The notes beneath the pieces were generated by a model that did no database searches, was not told where the DNA came from, and worked only from the letters and a program-made list of their open reading frames with translations. Below are positions 21,171 through 29,486 of a DNA stretch of 64,000 nucleotides, piece by piece (within the stretch, counting starts at the first letter, position 1; each line of letters starts with the position of its first letter). Source of the stretch: Sulfuricurvum sp. IAE1 (GTDB lineage Bacteria; Campylobacterota; Campylobacteria; Campylobacterales; Sulfurimonadaceae); the NCBI RefSeq assembly GCF_004347735.1, contig NZ_SLTI01000042.1, positions 186,001 to 250,000 on the forward strand. The letters run 5' to 3'. The position numbers and the translations under genes were made by a program.

Positions 21171-21257
21171 TGGTGCGGTCGAGAGGACTTGAACCTCCAC
21201 GACATTTCTGCCACTAGAACCTGAATCTAGCGTGTCTACCAATTTCACCACGACCGC
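21171..21257 (-). tRNA. tRNA-Leu, anticodon CAG
   Basis: 87 nt with an encoded CCA. The acceptor stem GCGGTCG/CGACCGC, the D-loop AATTGGTAGACACG, the anticodon loop TTCAGGT (anticodon CAG, complement of 21221-21223), a long variable arm as expected for Leu, and the T-arm GGTTCAAGTCC are all present. The 3' end faces the prophage, so the attachment core probably lies in the 3' part of this gene, which remains intact. Confidence 0.95.
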
Positions 21258-21318
21258 AAAGTATTTTGTGTGAAAAGAGACCGAAATTATAACGCAGGAA
21301 GCTTAAAGTTCGGGCCGA

Positions 21319-22170
21319 TCACAAAGTGATCTGGGTCCCGACTCCGTCGGACGTGAAAAGCTCAAGCAAAATCGCGTGTTCAATCCGTCCGTCGATGATG
21401 TGCGCTTTTTTGACGCCGCCGTCCACCGCTTCAAGGCATGCATCCACCTTCGGAACCATCCCGCCTTGAATCGTCCCGTCGTTTTTGAGCGCTTCGACTT
21501 CGGCTTCGCTCAGGGTGGAGAAAAGCTCTTTATCTTTGTTCAGAACGCCCGGGGTATCCGTCATAAAAATCACTTTGCACGCGCCGATGGCGGCCGCAAT
21601 CGCCGATGCGGCGAGATCGGCGTTGATATTGTAACCCGGATGCCCAAGCGCTTCGTCCGCTCCGATAGGGGCAATGACAGGGATGAAGTTTTCACGCAGA
21701 AGGTTGTGGATCACGTCGGCTTTTACCTCGTTCACCCGCCCCGTCAGACCGAATTTGGCTTCGTCTTTGGGTTTGGCTTTGAGGAAATGGGCGTCTTTGC
21801 CGCTGATACCGATCGCCTTGGCGCCGTGGGAATTGAGCAGCGACGTGATTTCCTTGTTGATCTCCCCACTGAGCACCATTTCCACGATCCGCATCACTTC
21901 GGGGGTGCTGACCCGTTCGCCGTCGATAAACTCGGTCGGTATTTTGAGGTCAGCGAGCAACTGGCTGATACGGCTTCCCCCGCCGTGGACGATGACGACT
22001 TTAACCCCCACCAGGTGCAACAATACGATATCCTGCGCGAATTTGGCTTTAAGTTCTTCGGAGCTCTGCGCCGATCCGCCGTATTTGATGACGACGATCT
22101 CGTCGCGAAACTCTTTGATGAACGGCATCGCGTCCATCAGGGTTTTGACGGTATCAATCTTTTTTTGCAT
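21319..22170 (-). CDS. argB: Acetylglutamate kinase
   Basis: 283 residues, normal length. It phosphorylates N-acetylglutamate, the second step of arginine synthesis. Amino-acid-kinase fold: KYGGSAQ (Lys29), the substrate loop HGGGSRIS (62-69), GYNINADLAASAIA near 190 for the nucleotide, and GGMVPKVDA near 235. Start overlaps the end of the lpxK gene by 17 nt. argD lies in the same window but far away (42 kb), so the arginine genes are scattered. Confidence 0.95.
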   Translation of the reverse strand: MQKKIDTVKTLMDAMPFIKEFRDEIVVIKYGGSAQSSEELKAKFAQDIVLLHLVGVKVVIVHGGGSRISQLLADLKIPTEFIDGERVSTPEVMRIVEMVLSGEINKEITSLLNSHGAKAIGISGKDAHFLKAKPKDEAKFGLTGRVNEVKADVIHNLLRENFIPVIAPIGADEALGHPGYNINADLAASAIAAAIGACKVIFMTDTPGVLNKDKELFSTLSEAEVEALKNDGTIQGGMVPKVDACLEAVDGGVKKAHIIDGRIEHAILLELFTSDGVGTQITL

Positions 22171-23065
22171 TGACGTATTCCTTTACCTGTTCGATAAACG
22201 CCTCATCTACATCCAAGGAGAGTTCCAAGACGGTGAGGTTGAGATTAAAAGACGCCATTTTAACGAAGTCTTTCTGAGTTACGAGCAGGCTCGTCGCCCC
22301 CGTCCGCTTGACGATCGCTTCGAGTTCGCCGGGGGTGAAGGGATGGTGATCTTCGAAATAAACCTTTTCGACCACCTCGGGGAGATAGGGGTCAAGCCGC
22401 TCCGGACGGGCGATCGCCGTCACCAGTACCATCTTGCGGGTCGGATTCTGCACACTTACCCGACGGGTGAACGTCTCCCCCTCTTCGGCGATAAGCGCCT
22501 CTTTGCCTTTCCAGAGTTTTTCACGGTAGGCTCCGCTGGGGAGACAGAACGGGTTAGGGGTTTTCACGCGGATGAGTACGTCGAGCTTCTCGATGGCGTG
22601 TTTCCCGTAGCCGTCGTCTAGCAATACCACATCGCATCCGATCGCTTTGGCTTCGGCGATGGCCCGTTCGCGGATTTCGCTGACGATGACGACGCCGTGG
22701 GGCAAAGATTTGGCATACAGCATCGCTTCATCCCCGCTTTGGGCGATGTCGCACAAAATGTCCCGATCCTTGACAACCACCATCCCCCGGCTCGATCTCC
22801 CGTATCCGCGCAACACGACGGCAGGTTTGGCAAAGCGGCGGGCAAGTTCGATTACCAGGGGTGTTTTACCGCTCCCGCCAACGACCAGGTTCCCGACGCT
22901 CACGACCGGGATACCCTGGTTTTTCGGAACGCTGCGTCGGTAGCGGATATAAGCGCACAGACAATACAGGGCGCTTAAAGGGAGCAACAGAATCGAAAAG
23001 AGTTTCTGGAGCAGCGAGGGGCGATACAGATACCCCTCCCCCCATCGGATCAGAAAGCGTTTCAC
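22154..23065 (-). CDS. lpxK: Tetraacyldisaccharide 4'-kinase
   Basis: 303 residues. It phosphorylates the lipid A precursor at the inner membrane. An N-terminal membrane anchor is at about 20-40. The P-loop is VGGSGKTPL (62-70), and the DDGYGKHAI element near residue 150 corresponds to the LpxK DDGxQH motif with Gln replaced by Gly. Overlaps the DegT-family gene upstream by 4 nt (ATGA-type) and argB downstream. Confidence 0.9.
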   Translation of the reverse strand: MKRFLIRWGEGYLYRPSLLQKLFSILLLPLSALYCLCAYIRYRRSVPKNQGIPVVSVGNLVVGGSGKTPLVIELARRFAKPAVVLRGYGRSSRGMVVVKDRDILCDIAQSGDEAMLYAKSLPHGVVIVSEIRERAIAEAKAIGCDVVLLDDGYGKHAIEKLDVLIRVKTPNPFCLPSGAYREKLWKGKEALIAEEGETFTRRVSVQNPTRKMVLVTAIARPERLDPYLPEVVEKVYFEDHHPFTPGELEAIVKRTGATSLLVTQKDFVKMASFNLNLTVLELSLDVDEAFIEQVKEYVNAKKD

Positions 23066-24180
23066 ACCCGGGTCGACGCTACGTCCAGAATCGCTTCGCA
23101 GATTTCGTCGACCTCATCGTCGCTCAAAGCGGCGTAGTTGGGAATCGACAAAACCTGCTGGTAACTGCGCAGCGCAACGGGAAAATCGTTAACGCGAAGC
23201 GAATACTTCGCCTTGTAATAGCTCAACAGGTGCAGCGGGATGTAGTGCAGGCCGCATTCGATCCCGCGCGCGGAGAGTTCGCGGGCGAACGAATCGCGGT
23301 TTTTGTCGACCTTGATAATGTAGAGTGAATAGGGGTGCTCGTCGTTCGCGATCGGCAGCTTGATATGCGGCGCCCCTTCAAGATGCTCGTTGTAGACTGC
23401 CGCGATCACGCGCTGGCGTTCGATGATGTCGTCTTGTTTTTCGAGCTGTATAAGGATCGTCGCCGCATCCAGCGGGCTCATCATGTACTGGCTCCCGATA
23501 TCGGTCACGTCGTAGATGTACCCCAGCGATTCGTCTTCGGTCACCATGGCGTGGTTGCGCAGCAGCCGGGCCCGTTCGATGATCTCTTCATCATCGCTCA
23601 CCAGCATGCCGCCGTTACAGACGTTACGGCGCAGGTGGGGACTGAAATCAAAACAGGTAATATCCGCACCGGTTGAACCGATTTTCTGGCCTTTATACGT
23701 TGCTCCAAGCGCGTCGGAAGCGTCTTCGACGATTTTGACGTCGTATTGTTTGGCGATCTCGTAGAGACGGTCGAGATCGACGCTCTGCCCGCCCACATGC
23801 GAGACGATCACCGCTTTGAGCTTTTTGCTTTTGTTTTCGGACAGATAGTGTTCGAGTTTACCCAGATCGATGTTGAAGGTATCGGGATCGATGTCGATGA
23901 AAATGGGCTCGGCATCGAAATGGCGTACCACTTCGGGTACCGAAGGGTACGCATTGATCGAGCACAGCACTTTGTCGCCCCGTTTGAGGTCGATCGCCAG
24001 CATCGCCAGATGCAGTGCCGCGGTTCCGTGCGACGTTGCCAGCGCATACGAAGCGCCGATATACGATTCGAAAGCGCTTTCGAGATCTTTGATGATGTCC
24101 GGCGCTTCGCCGTCAAGCACTTCGTCGATTTTTTCTCGCTCATCTCCTCCGACTTCGACACGATAAAACGGGATATTCAT
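23062..24180 (-). CDS. DegT/DnrJ/EryC1/StrS-family protein lacking the catalytic lysine
   Basis: 372 residues, full length for the family. The PLP-phosphate site SHGTAALHLAML (about 49-60) and VEDASDALGATYKG (about 151-164) are present. In the segment that normally reads F-x-F-x-x-x-K-x-x-x-x-x-E-G-G, this protein has FDFSPHLRRNVCNGGM (about 177-192). The Schiff-base lysine position is a leucine flanked by His and Arg. It therefore cannot be a standard aminotransferase; a dehydratase-like or regulatory role is possible. Between nadE and lpxK, so a surface-sugar context is likely. Confidence 0.85.
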   Translation of the reverse strand: MNIPFYRVEVGGDEREKIDEVLDGEAPDIIKDLESAFESYIGASYALATSHGTAALHLAMLAIDLKRGDKVLCSINAYPSVPEVVRHFDAEPIFIDIDPDTFNIDLGKLEHYLSENKSKKLKAVIVSHVGGQSVDLDRLYEIAKQYDVKIVEDASDALGATYKGQKIGSTGADITCFDFSPHLRRNVCNGGMLVSDDEEIIERARLLRNHAMVTEDESLGYIYDVTDIGSQYMMSPLDAATILIQLEKQDDIIERQRVIAAVYNEHLEGAPHIKLPIANDEHPYSLYIIKVDKNRDSFARELSARGIECGLHYIPLHLLSYYKAKYSLRVNDFPVALRSYQQVLSIPNYAALSDDEVDEICEAILDVASTRV

Positions 24181-24193
24181 CTGCTTTTCCTTT

Positions 24194-24994
24194 TTATAGG
24201 GTTATATCTCTGGGATAATTGAAATCGATGTTGACCGTCCGCGACGTCAGTTTGGCGATGACCGGCATACGGCGCTTGAACTGATTTTTATAAATCTTTC
24301 CGATAATCATATCGACCAAATCGGGTTTTTCTCCATCACGGATCATCTCTTCACGTGTGTGACGCTCTTCGACGTAACGTTTCAACACACGGTCGAGGTC
24401 GCTGTAGGGGTAGCCTATCTCGGCTTCGTCGCTCTGCCCCGCCCATAAATCGGCACTGGGGGGCTTGGAAAGGATGGAACCCGGAATCCCCAGATGGCGG
24501 GCGAGTTCAAAAACCTCGGTTTTGTACAGATCGCCGATCGGGTTGAGGGCGCTGGCCAGATCGCCGTAAAGGGTCCCGTAACCGAGCATCAATTCGCTTT
24601 TGTTGCTGGTTCCCAGCACCAGCGCCCCTTCCCGCGCGGAGATATCGAACAGCGTTACCATCCGAAGCCGTGCGGAGAGGTTGCCGATCCGAAGCGCCGA
24701 CATCCCCTCCTCTCCATACGCCCGCAACATCGGCTCGATACTGCGGGTTTCGCTGCGGAGGCCAAAAACGCGGCACAGTTCATCGGCATCGTCAAGGCTG
24801 CTTTGGGACGAATGGTGCGAAGGCATTTTGACGCACAGCAGGTCGTCTCCGAACGCACGGTGCGCCAGCACCGCGACAACCGCCGAATCGATCCCCCCGC
24901 TTAAACCGACGACCGTTTTGGACAGACCGGTCTTGCGGACCTCTTCTTCCAGGAACCGTGTCAGATACTCACTGATCAGTGCGTATTTATCCAC
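24194..24994 (-). CDS. nadE: NH3-dependent NAD+ synthetase
   Basis: 266 residues, the short bacterial form without a glutaminase domain. It amidates deamido-NAD. ATP pyrophosphatase loop SGGIDSAVV (32-40). The dimer/NaAD-binding stretch GTSNKSELMLGYGTLYGD (about 132-149) and KPPSADLWAGQSDEAEIGY (about 182-200) are classic. Starts at GTG (24992-24994) after AAGG. Upstream promoter -10 at 25027-25032. Confidence 0.95.
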   Translation of the reverse strand: MDKYALISEYLTRFLEEEVRKTGLSKTVVGLSGGIDSAVVAVLAHRAFGDDLLCVKMPSHHSSQSSLDDADELCRVFGLRSETRSIEPMLRAYGEEGMSALRIGNLSARLRMVTLFDISAREGALVLGTSNKSELMLGYGTLYGDLASALNPIGDLYKTEVFELARHLGIPGSILSKPPSADLWAGQSDEAEIGYPYSDLDRVLKRYVEERHTREEMIRDGEKPDLVDMIIGKIYKNQFKRRMPVIAKLTSRTVNIDFNYPRDITL

Positions 24995-25026
24995 CTGCCA
25001 ACCTTACCGTAAAATTAACATTTTGC

Positions 25027-25032
25027 ATTATA
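25027..25032 (-). promoter_or_regulatory. -10 box upstream of nadE
   Basis: TATAAT on the minus strand in the context CGTTATAATGC, 33 nt before the nadE GTG. As is usual in Campylobacterota, no -35 box is evident. It may serve the nadE-DegT-lpxK-argB run. Confidence 0.55.
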
Positions 25033-25054
25033 ACGTAAATTCGCACGGTCACCG

Positions 25055-25867
25055 TCAACATCGTTTCGACGAAATTTTCTCCAGCTCCTTTTCCTCGAAT
25101 CCCGCGCGCCGTCTCGCCTCGCAGTTGATCTCGATTTTACGGGGAAAACTCCCCGGATAATGGCGTTCGATGATCACAAAATACGATGAAGCGGGGATTC
25201 GGGCTTTCCGGCAGGAGTGTGCAAACCATTTGTCGCCTTTTCGGACATGGTCGACCTCTTCATCGAGGATGACATGCAGTGCCGCGATGATTTTCGCTAT
25301 CATCGGCTCCTTTTTGTACGGCTCGAGTTTCCGGAGGATCTGCGGCGTCGCGTCCAGGCCGTTGGCCTCGAGGTAACGGGGGACAACCGCCATCCGTTCA
25401 CTGAGGCTGAGCGTCCGCATCGATGCTTCGAACAGCGCGTCGTGTACGGGGTATTCCCCATACCCGCTTCCCAGCTCATGGAGCAGGTTTTCGATCATTT
25501 CGAAATGGCGCACTTCATCCTCGGCCACTTCGAGCCAGTCGCGTTCGAATTCTTCCCCCTCCTCCCGAAACCGGTACACCGCATCCAGCGCAAGATCGAT
25601 CGCACTGTATTCGATATGGGCAATCGCGTGCAGCAGCAGCGTCTGCCCATGAGCTGTTTTGAGGTTGTTACGGCGGGGGACCTCTTTGGGATCGGCAATC
25701 GTGCAGAATCCCGCATACGAAGGGCGGTCGAAAACCCTGCACTCCGCGGACGCGTCGCGTTCGACTTTCCCATCCCGATAGGCCGCATAAAAGGTTTTGA
25801 ACGCCGCAATCTTTTCGGCCGGTGCGGCAATGCCCAGCAATGTTTCCAACGTACCGTAAATTTCCAT
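25055..25867 (-). CDS. DUF455 ferritin-like protein
   Basis: 270 residues. Four-helix ferritin-like fold with carboxylate/His motifs: AHIEYSAIDLALDAVYR (about 82-98), WLEVAEDEVRHFEMI (about 110-124) and LDEEVDHVRKGDKWF (about 203-217). These supply E, E/H and E/H ligands for a di-metal site. Family function is not established; a link with oxidation reactions or tRNA modification (MiaE-like fold) has been suggested. Divergent from the metallo-hydrolase gene, with a very short leader. Confidence 0.85.
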   Translation of the reverse strand: MEIYGTLETLLGIAAPAEKIAAFKTFYAAYRDGKVERDASAECRVFDRPSYAGFCTIADPKEVPRRNNLKTAHGQTLLLHAIAHIEYSAIDLALDAVYRFREEGEEFERDWLEVAEDEVRHFEMIENLLHELGSGYGEYPVHDALFEASMRTLSLSERMAVVPRYLEANGLDATPQILRKLEPYKKEPMIAKIIAALHVILDEEVDHVRKGDKWFAHSCRKARIPASSYFVIIERHYPGSFPRKIEINCEARRRAGFEEKELEKISSKRC

Positions 25868-25881
25868 GGGACCAATTATGC

Positions 25882-25887
25882 TAGAAT
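25882..25887 (+). promoter_or_regulatory. -10 box upstream of the metallo-hydrolase gene
   Basis: GCTAGAATTT with TAGAAT at 25882-25887, 21 nt before the ATG at 25909. The opposite strand carries CATAAT (25880-25875), 7 nt before the DUF455 start, so the two promoters are nearly back to back. Confidence 0.5.
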
Positions 25888-25908
25888 TTGACTAAAAAAG
25901 AGCACTGT

Positions 25909-26502
25909 ATGGAAATTCTAAAACGTCCGATGGGCGATTATCAAACCAATTGTTATATTGTCAGAATCGACGGCAAAGAGATCATCATCGATCCGGGGAT
26001 GGGGGCCACCGAATGGGTGATGGCAAATGTTACGAACCCCGTCGCCATCCTCAATACCCACGGCCACTTCGACCATGTCTGGAGCAACAGCGAACTCCGG
26101 CAAAAGCTTGGAATCCCGCTCTATACCCCCAAAGGCGACGTCATGCTTCTCTCGGGCAGTACGTGGATGCCGGATCTTCCCCCCTCGGTTCCCGACGTCG
26201 AAGTCGACGGCGACCAGACTTTCGATATTTCGGGTATCCGGGTGACGTTTCACCATTTCCCGGGACACTGTCCGGGATGTTCAATGATCGAGATCGGCAA
26301 CGTCATTTTCAGCGGGGATTTTCTGTTCGAAGGTTCAATCGGACGATGGGACTTCCCCTATTCCGACCCTGAAGCGATGCGCGAAAGCCTCCGAAAATTT
26401 GCGCTCTGGAGCGACGACAAACCGCTCTATCCGGGTCATGGGAGAGCGACCAGCGTCCGCGCGGAGCAGCGTAATATCGATTACTGGCTGAGAGTAGTCT
26501 AG
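25909..26502 (+). CDS. Metallo-beta-lactamase-fold hydrolase (glyoxalase II-like)
   Basis: 197 residues from the ATG at 25909. Metal ligands are THGHFDH (His51, His53, Asp55, His56), a later His in FPGHCPG near residue 117, Asp in FSGDFLF near 137, and His in YPGHGRA near 181. Such single-domain proteins hydrolyse thioesters such as S-lactoylglutathione or related thiol esters. The exact substrate is not visible. Confidence 0.88.
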   Translation: MEILKRPMGDYQTNCYIVRIDGKEIIIDPGMGATEWVMANVTNPVAILNTHGHFDHVWSNSELRQKLGIPLYTPKGDVMLLSGSTWMPDLPPSVPDVEVDGDQTFDISGIRVTFHHFPGHCPGCSMIEIGNVIFSGDFLFEGSIGRWDFPYSDPEAMRESLRKFALWSDDKPLYPGHGRATSVRAEQRNIDYWLRVV

Positions 26503-26504
26503 AA

Positions 26505-26972
26505 TTATTCGACGTTTTTCATCAGATCGAGGCGCAAGACATGGCGCTCGGTGATGACCGTTTTGAACTCCCCCTCGAAAACTTTGATCTCATGAACGAA
26601 TCCCTTGACGGTGACGTTGCGCTTACGCCCCTCTTTTTGATGTTCGGTCGCTTCGAACGTTACGACGTCGCCCGATCGGACGGGGGCGAGGAAAAGACAG
26701 TTGCACGACGCCAAAACGACGTTGGGCTCGTTTACGGCAGCCATCGCCGCAAAATCGGCGGCGCTGAAAATAAAGCCGCCGTGTACCAATCCGAGTTCGT
26801 CGGCCCGCATAACGTCGCTGGTCTCGAGCGCCACCTGCGCGTAACCGCTTTCTAGACGTACAATGTAACCGCTGAATGAGGTATTGATCCGTTCATGCGT
26901 GTTCAACGCGGCCTGGGGGTTTGTAACCGACTGGACCAGTTCCGCCGGTGTTTCTGCTGCTTCTTTCGCCAA
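26505..26972 (-). CDS. Hotdog-fold thioesterase, PaaI-like
   Basis: 155 residues. The hotdog helix and the preceding loop LGLVHGGFIFSAADFAAMAA (about 61-80) carry the HGG(F/x) motif seen in 4HBT/PaaI thioesterases. The strand pattern after it (SCNCLFLAPVRSGDVVTFEA) fits. It hydrolyses acyl-CoA thioesters; specificity unknown. Lies 2 nt after cmoB in the same direction, so it is cotranscribed. Confidence 0.8.
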   Translation of the reverse strand: MAKEAAETPAELVQSVTNPQAALNTHERINTSFSGYIVRLESGYAQVALETSDVMRADELGLVHGGFIFSAADFAAMAAVNEPNVVLASCNCLFLAPVRSGDVVTFEATEHQKEGRKRNVTVKGFVHEIKVFEGEFKTVITERHVLRLDLMKNVE

Positions 26973-26974
26973 AA

Positions 26975-27868
26975 TTATCCTTTTTTAATCCGTACGTATC
27001 CCCGTTTGGGCGCGGGATACCCTTCGACTGTTTTGCTATTATCGGCCGGATCAAGAAAATCTTCAAGACTCTGCGACTCGATCCAGTCGGTTTTGCGCTG
27101 CTCGTCCGGGGTTGTTACCACCGTTCCCAATACCTCGAATTCTTTAAATCCGGCGCGGATGCACCAGTTTTCCAGCGCTTTGAGGGTAGGGACGAAATAG
27201 ACGTTGGAGATTTTAGAATAACTCTCCGACGGGCACAGGGCCACCGGATCGTCCCCGTCGATGATAAAAGTGTCCAGGTAGACTTCTCCCCCCTCCGCAA
27301 GCCCCTGGCGCAACGCCTTGAGCATCGCGACAGGATCGCTGCGGTGATAGAGCACGCCCAGGCAGAATATGACATCGAATTTCTCTTCGTAGTACGGCAG
27401 ATGCTCGACCCCGAGCAATTCGTAGACGATCTTTGTCTGTGCAAACCGGTTGATCAGGTCAAACTGCGTCTTGAAAAGTGCGGAGGGATCGAACCCGACC
27501 ATTTTCGCCGGGGCGTCTTCGAGAAAACGGAACATGTAATAACCGTTGTTGCAGCCGATATCGGCCACTTTTTTGCCGTGAAGATCGAAATGCGGGCGAA
27601 GAAAATTGTATTTCATGTCCGAACGCCATTCGGTGTCGATCAGGAGTCCGAACAGATCAAACGGCCCCTTGCGCCAGGGCATCATCATCCGCGCGACTTT
27701 TTCGAGCTCCGCGGTGTCGATCTCTCCGCCGTTGCGAAGGGTCACGGTGTTTTCGGGCGAGATTTCGGCCCTGAAATCGGGAAGCGCGTTGAGTGCTTCG
27801 CGCAAAGGGGCGATATTTTTCCACTCCATCCATTTCATCCGCTCCGCACGTATCGCGTTTAAATCCAT
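26975..27868 (-). CDS. cmoB: tRNA U34 carboxymethyltransferase
   Basis: 297 residues. It converts 5-hydroxyuridine at tRNA position 34 to 5-carboxymethoxyuridine using carboxy-SAM. Rossmann motif [15 protein letters not shown] (100-114), substrate segment [20 protein letters not shown] (64-83), and GVLYHRSDP (about 181-189). The catalytic-domain layout and length are typical. The CmoA partner is not in the window. Confidence 0.93.
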   Translation of the reverse strand: MDLNAIRAERMKWMEWKNIAPLREALNALPDFRAEISPENTVTLRNGGEIDTAELEKVARMMMPWRKGPFDLFGLLIDTEWRSDMKYNFLRPHFDLHGKKVADIGCNNGYYMFRFLEDAPAKMVGFDPSALFKTQFDLINRFAQTKIVYELLGVEHLPYYEEKFDVIFCLGVLYHRSDPVAMLKALRQGLAEGGEVYLDTFIIDGDDPVALCPSESYSKISNVYFVPTLKALENWCIRAGFKEFEVLGTVVTTPDEQRKTDWIESQSLEDFLDPADNSKTVEGYPAPKRGYVRIKKG

Positions 27869-27935
27869 TCTCTCTCCTCTCCCGACCTGTGAGCTTTTTC
27901 ATCTCCAAAGCCCCGAAATTTTAGCCATATTAGGC

Positions 27936-27941
27936 TAAAAT
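27936..27941 (+). promoter_or_regulatory. -10 box immediately before the CDF gene
   Basis: TAAAAT in GGCTAAAATGAC, with only 6 nt between it and the ATG at 27948. The transcription start would coincide with the start codon, implying a leaderless mRNA; no Shine-Dalgarno is present. Confidence 0.5.
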
Positions 27942-27947
27942 GACCCT

Positions 27948-28832
27948 ATGCGTATCGAAAAAAAAGCTACCCTCGTTTCTACCACCGTCGCCTTTTTGCT
28001 GGTCACGTTCAAACTGACCGTCGGCATTATCAGCGGCTCGGTCGCCGTTTTGGCCTCTGCGATCGACTCTCTGCTCGATATGGTCGTTTCGACGTTCAAC
28101 TATTATGCCCTCCATAACGCCGAAAAACAGCCGGATGAATATTTCAATTTCGGACGTCGCAAACTCGAACCCCTGGCCGCAGTCGTGGAAGGGACCGTCA
28201 TCAGCCTCTCGGCCCTGTTCATCCTCTACGAAGCGATCTCCAAGCTCGTTCAGGGAAGCCCCATCGAGCATCTGGACCTCTCGATCGGGGTCATGGTCGT
28301 CTCCATCGTCGTCACGGCCGCGTTGGTGATCTTTTTGCACTTCGTTGCCAAAAAAACGGGCAACATGGTGATCGAGGCCGATGCCCTCCATTACAAGACC
28401 GACCTCTTCAGCAACGCGGCGGTTCTGATCTCTCTGGCCCTCATACACTTTACCGATTACACCTTTATTGATCCCCTGCTCGGTATCGGAATCGCCGTTT
28501 ACATGATCTATTCGGCGTTCCCTCTCATCCGGGAAGGGATATTGATGCTGCTGGATGCGGCGCTCGACGCCGACAGTGTCGAAAAGATCCATACCCTTTT
28601 AAGAAATCAGCACGACATCAGCGGCTACCATGATCTGCGCACCCGCCGTTCGGGATCGGAAATCTACATGAGCGTCCATATCGTATTCAGTATCAGCACG
28701 TCGCTCTACGATGCCCATAAGGTAGGAGACCGTGTCGAACTCGCACTCAAGAAACTTTTCCCCGACGCCAACGTACATGCACTGATCCATCTTGATCCCT
28801 ACGACGATTCTGAAGGGGAATATATAGACTGA
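27948..28832 (+). CDS. Cation diffusion facilitator (FieF-like)
   Basis: 294 residues. Six TM helices fill residues 8-200, followed by a cytoplasmic ferredoxin-like domain. Metal site A residues are Asp40 and Asp44 (AIDSLLD) in TM2 and His148/Asp152 (HYKTD) in TM5, the D/D-H/D set of Zn/Fe/Cd exporters. The C-terminal domain has the usual His-rich segment (VHALIHLDPYDD). It exports divalent metals in exchange for protons. Confidence 0.92.
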   Translation: MRIEKKATLVSTTVAFLLVTFKLTVGIISGSVAVLASAIDSLLDMVVSTFNYYALHNAEKQPDEYFNFGRRKLEPLAAVVEGTVISLSALFILYEAISKLVQGSPIEHLDLSIGVMVVSIVVTAALVIFLHFVAKKTGNMVIEADALHYKTDLFSNAAVLISLALIHFTDYTFIDPLLGIGIAVYMIYSAFPLIREGILMLLDAALDADSVEKIHTLLRNQHDISGYHDLRTRRSGSEIYMSVHIVFSISTSLYDAHKVGDRVELALKKLFPDANVHALIHLDPYDDSEGEYID

Positions 28833-28899
28833 GGCTCTGAGGAAAGTGTTATTTTCCATAATATAGAATGATGAAAATAATAACAAAAGGAAATGCAAA

Positions 28900-29457
28900 A
28901 TGAAATTTTTTCCCTTCGCTATCGCGCTTGCCGCTTCTTCGTTTCTCTGTGCCGCCGGTTTAAACGACGATCAACGGATCGCAAAAGGTGCCGCGGCCTC
29001 TTCGGCTCTACTCCAGAAACTGGGCGGAGAAGTCAAAAAAAACATGGAAGCCTCCGGTCCGGTCAAAACGCTCGAATTTTGTTCGATGAACGCCCTCCCC
29101 ATGACCGAGCAGGTAGGTAAAGAGCACGGAACGAAGATCCAGCGCCTCAGCCTCAAAAACCGCAATCCGCTCAACGCCGCGACCGGCGAGGACAAAGCGT
29201 TGCTCGAGCAATGGGAAACGATGCTCAAAAACGGCCAAAGCCTTCCAAGCCATGAACTGAAAAAACTTTCGTCCTCTCAAAGTGCCTATTACAAACCGAT
29301 TCTCATCAACAATGAAGCGTGTCTGAAATGCCACGGCGACATCGCTTCGGGATCCCCTCTGGGAAAAGCGATTGCGACAACCTATCCCGAAGATAAAGCG
29401 CTGGGGTATAAAATGGGGGATTTAAGGGGAATGGTAAAGGTTGAGATTTCCGAATAA
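28900..29457 (+). CDS. Periplasmic DUF3365 haem protein (Tll0287-like)
   Basis: 185 residues with an N-terminal signal peptide (about 1-19). One c-type haem site, CLKCH (141-145), with Cys61 (FCSMNA) as the possible conserved extra ligand known in this family. The DUF3365 layout (helices, then EACLKCHGD, then Y-P-D-K-A-x-G-Y-K-x-G-D-x-R-G) is complete. Such domains are redox sensors or small cytochromes, often fused to transducers; here it stands alone. Confidence 0.88.
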   Translation: MKFFPFAIALAASSFLCAAGLNDDQRIAKGAAASSALLQKLGGEVKKNMEASGPVKTLEFCSMNALPMTEQVGKEHGTKIQRLSLKNRNPLNAATGEDKALLEQWETMLKNGQSLPSHELKKLSSSQSAYYKPILINNEACLKCHGDIASGSPLGKAIATTYPEDKALGYKMGDLRGMVKVEISE

Positions 29458-29486
29458 GCGGAGCCTCTGCCCCGCCGTATCGGCGT

